Part shown: one piece after another, positions 63,118 through 64,000 of the stretch
Layout of the letters: each line of letters begins with the position of its first letter
Position numbering within the stretch: the stretch's first letter is position 1
Source of the DNA: Oribacterium sp. NK2B42
GTDB taxonomy: Bacteria; Bacillota; Clostridia; Lachnospirales; Lachnospiraceae
Length of the DNA: 64,000 bases
NCBI RefSeq assembly: GCF_000424445.1
Contig: NZ_AUJX01000009.1
Coordinates: forward strand, 1-64,000
Direction: 5' to 3'
Notes under the pieces: model-generated
Databases searched by the model: none
Told to the model about the DNA's origin: nothing
What the model saw: the letters and a program-made list of their open reading frames with translations, nothing else
Made by a program: the position numbers and the translations under genes

Positions 63118-64000
63118 TTATTTGCCTTTTTTCTCTTTGAGAACAGCTTCCTGAACGTTCTTAGGGCACTTCTCATAGTGATCGAAGAACATTGAGTAGT
63201 TTGCACGACCCTGTGTCTTTGAACGAAGGTCAGTTGCATAACCGAACATCTCTGCAAGAGGAACAAAGCTGTTAATCTGCTTGCCTGAAGGGATGTCCTC
63301 CATGCTCTCGATACGTCCACGACGAGAATTTACATCGCCGATAACGTTACCCATATACTCTTCAGGAGTTACGATCTCAACCTTCATGATAGGTTCAAGA
63401 AGAACAGGATCTGCCTTCTCCATAGCTGTCTTGAATGCGATTGAACCGGCGAACTCGAATGCACGCTCGTTAGAATCGACATCATGGTATGATCCATCGT
63501 AAACATTAGCATGGATACCAAGTACAGGATAGCCGGCAAGAATACCTGACTGAGCTGCGTTTCTGATACCCTTCTCGATAGCAGGAATGTACTCCTTAGG
63601 GATAGAACCACCGACAACAGTAGACTCAAACTTGAAGGTCTCTTCAGCGTTTGCATCCATCGGCTCGAACTTAACCTTACAATCACCGTACATACCTGAA
63701 CCACCGGACTGGTGAACATAACGGCCCTGTACATCAACAGCCTTTGTAAATGTCTCCTTGTAAGCAACCTGAGGAGCACCAACATTAGCCTCTACGTGGA
63801 ACTCACGGAGAAGACGGTCAACAATGATCTCAAGGTGAAGCTCACCCATACCAGAAATGATTGTCTGTCCTGTCTCTTCATCAGTTCTTACACGGAAGGT
63901 AGGATCCTCTTCAGCAAGCTTTGCAAGAGCATCTGTCATCTTACCCTGTGAAGCCTTGGTCTTTGGCTCGATAGCAACAGAGATAACAGGCTCAGGGAAT
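63118..64000 (-). CDS. fusA: Elongation factor G, C-terminal part (5' end outside the window)
   Basis: The frame is open to the window edge and holds EF-G domains III (end), IV and [19 protein letters not shown], the domain IV loop [15 protein letters not shown] and the late [21 protein letters not shown]. About 294 residues are visible. EF-G drives ribosomal translocation. Confidence 0.97.
   Translation of the reverse strand, partial: FPEPVISVAIEPKTKASQGKMTDALAKLAEEDPTFRVRTDEETGQTIISGMGELHLEIIVDRLLREFHVEANVGAPQVAYKETFTKAVDVQGRYVHQSGGSGMYGDCKVKFEPMDANAEETFKFESTVVGGSIPKEYIPAIEKGIRNAAQSGILAGYPVLGIHANVYDGSYHDVDSNERAFEFAGSIAFKTAMEKADPVLLEPIMKVEIVTPEEYMGNVIGDVNSRRGRIESMEDIPSGKQINSFVPLAEMFGYATDLRSKTQGRANYSMFFDHYEKCPKNVQEAVLKEKKGK

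Overview
The window is chromosomal DNA of a low-to-moderate GC, anaerobic, apparently motile Firmicute, most likely a rumen or gut Lachnospiraceae close to Butyrivibrio. This is inferred from gene content and protein flavour, not from a database search. Pointers are a class III (anaerobic) ribonucleotide reductase with its activase, chemoreceptors behind a FliA-like promoter, a Firmicutes-type division cluster, a LoaP-type NusG paralogue, Rpn-family nuclease genes with EGR repeats, and choline-binding-type wall repeats. From 4.8 kb onward every convincing protein gene is on the minus strand, so genes read right to left.

Region 1 (1-4.8 kb) is an accessory island. It holds a possible small RNA, an intact Rpn-family gene, a nucleotidyltransferase cut off at a short palindromic repeat, a STAND/AAA-like ATPase between two copies of that repeat, a type I toxin-antitoxin pair (33-residue peptide plus convergent antisense RNA), and a deleted duplicate of the Rpn gene. 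Region 2 (4.8-9.6 kb) is a surface-polymer operon: glycerophosphotransferase-like protein, pentose-5-phosphate epimerase, IspD/TarI-like cytidylyltransferase, TarJ-like dehydrogenase and LoaP. It looks built to make and use a CDP-pentitol. Region 3 (9.7-19 kb) has a flagellum-associated-type hypothetical gene, an NlpC/P60 hydrolase, aroD, nrdR, a DUF975 membrane protein and two tandem chemoreceptors.

Region 4 (19-25 kb) places a Tat translocase operon between nrdD and nrdG; nrdD has candidate NrdR boxes. Region 5 (25-32 kb) has metNIQ, tRNA-Leu(UAA), a PepV-like dipeptidase and prfC. Region 6 (32-42.7 kb) is the division and wall cluster mraZ-rsmH-ftsL-ftsI-mraY-murD-ftsW-ftsQ-ftsZ, with an MraZ operator upstream. 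Region 7 (42.7-49 kb) has a dense palindromic spacer, ychF, a GNAT toxin-antitoxin module with a frameshifted toxin between direct repeats, and a FIST-domain hybrid kinase broken by one in-frame TGA. Region 8 (49-64 kb) has a MATE exporter, lgt with an MBOAT/SGNH O-acylation pair, ligA, rluF, queA, a wall-binding protein with a membrane-anchored partner, tuf and the 3' part of fusA.

The most unusual feature is the number of short dispersed repeats at gene boundaries. Two families of about 62 bp, often in tandem, end in or near the Shine-Dalgarno region of unrelated genes. One of them creates a small leader ORF in front of both nrdG and mraY. Other families form long hairpins just after stop codons.
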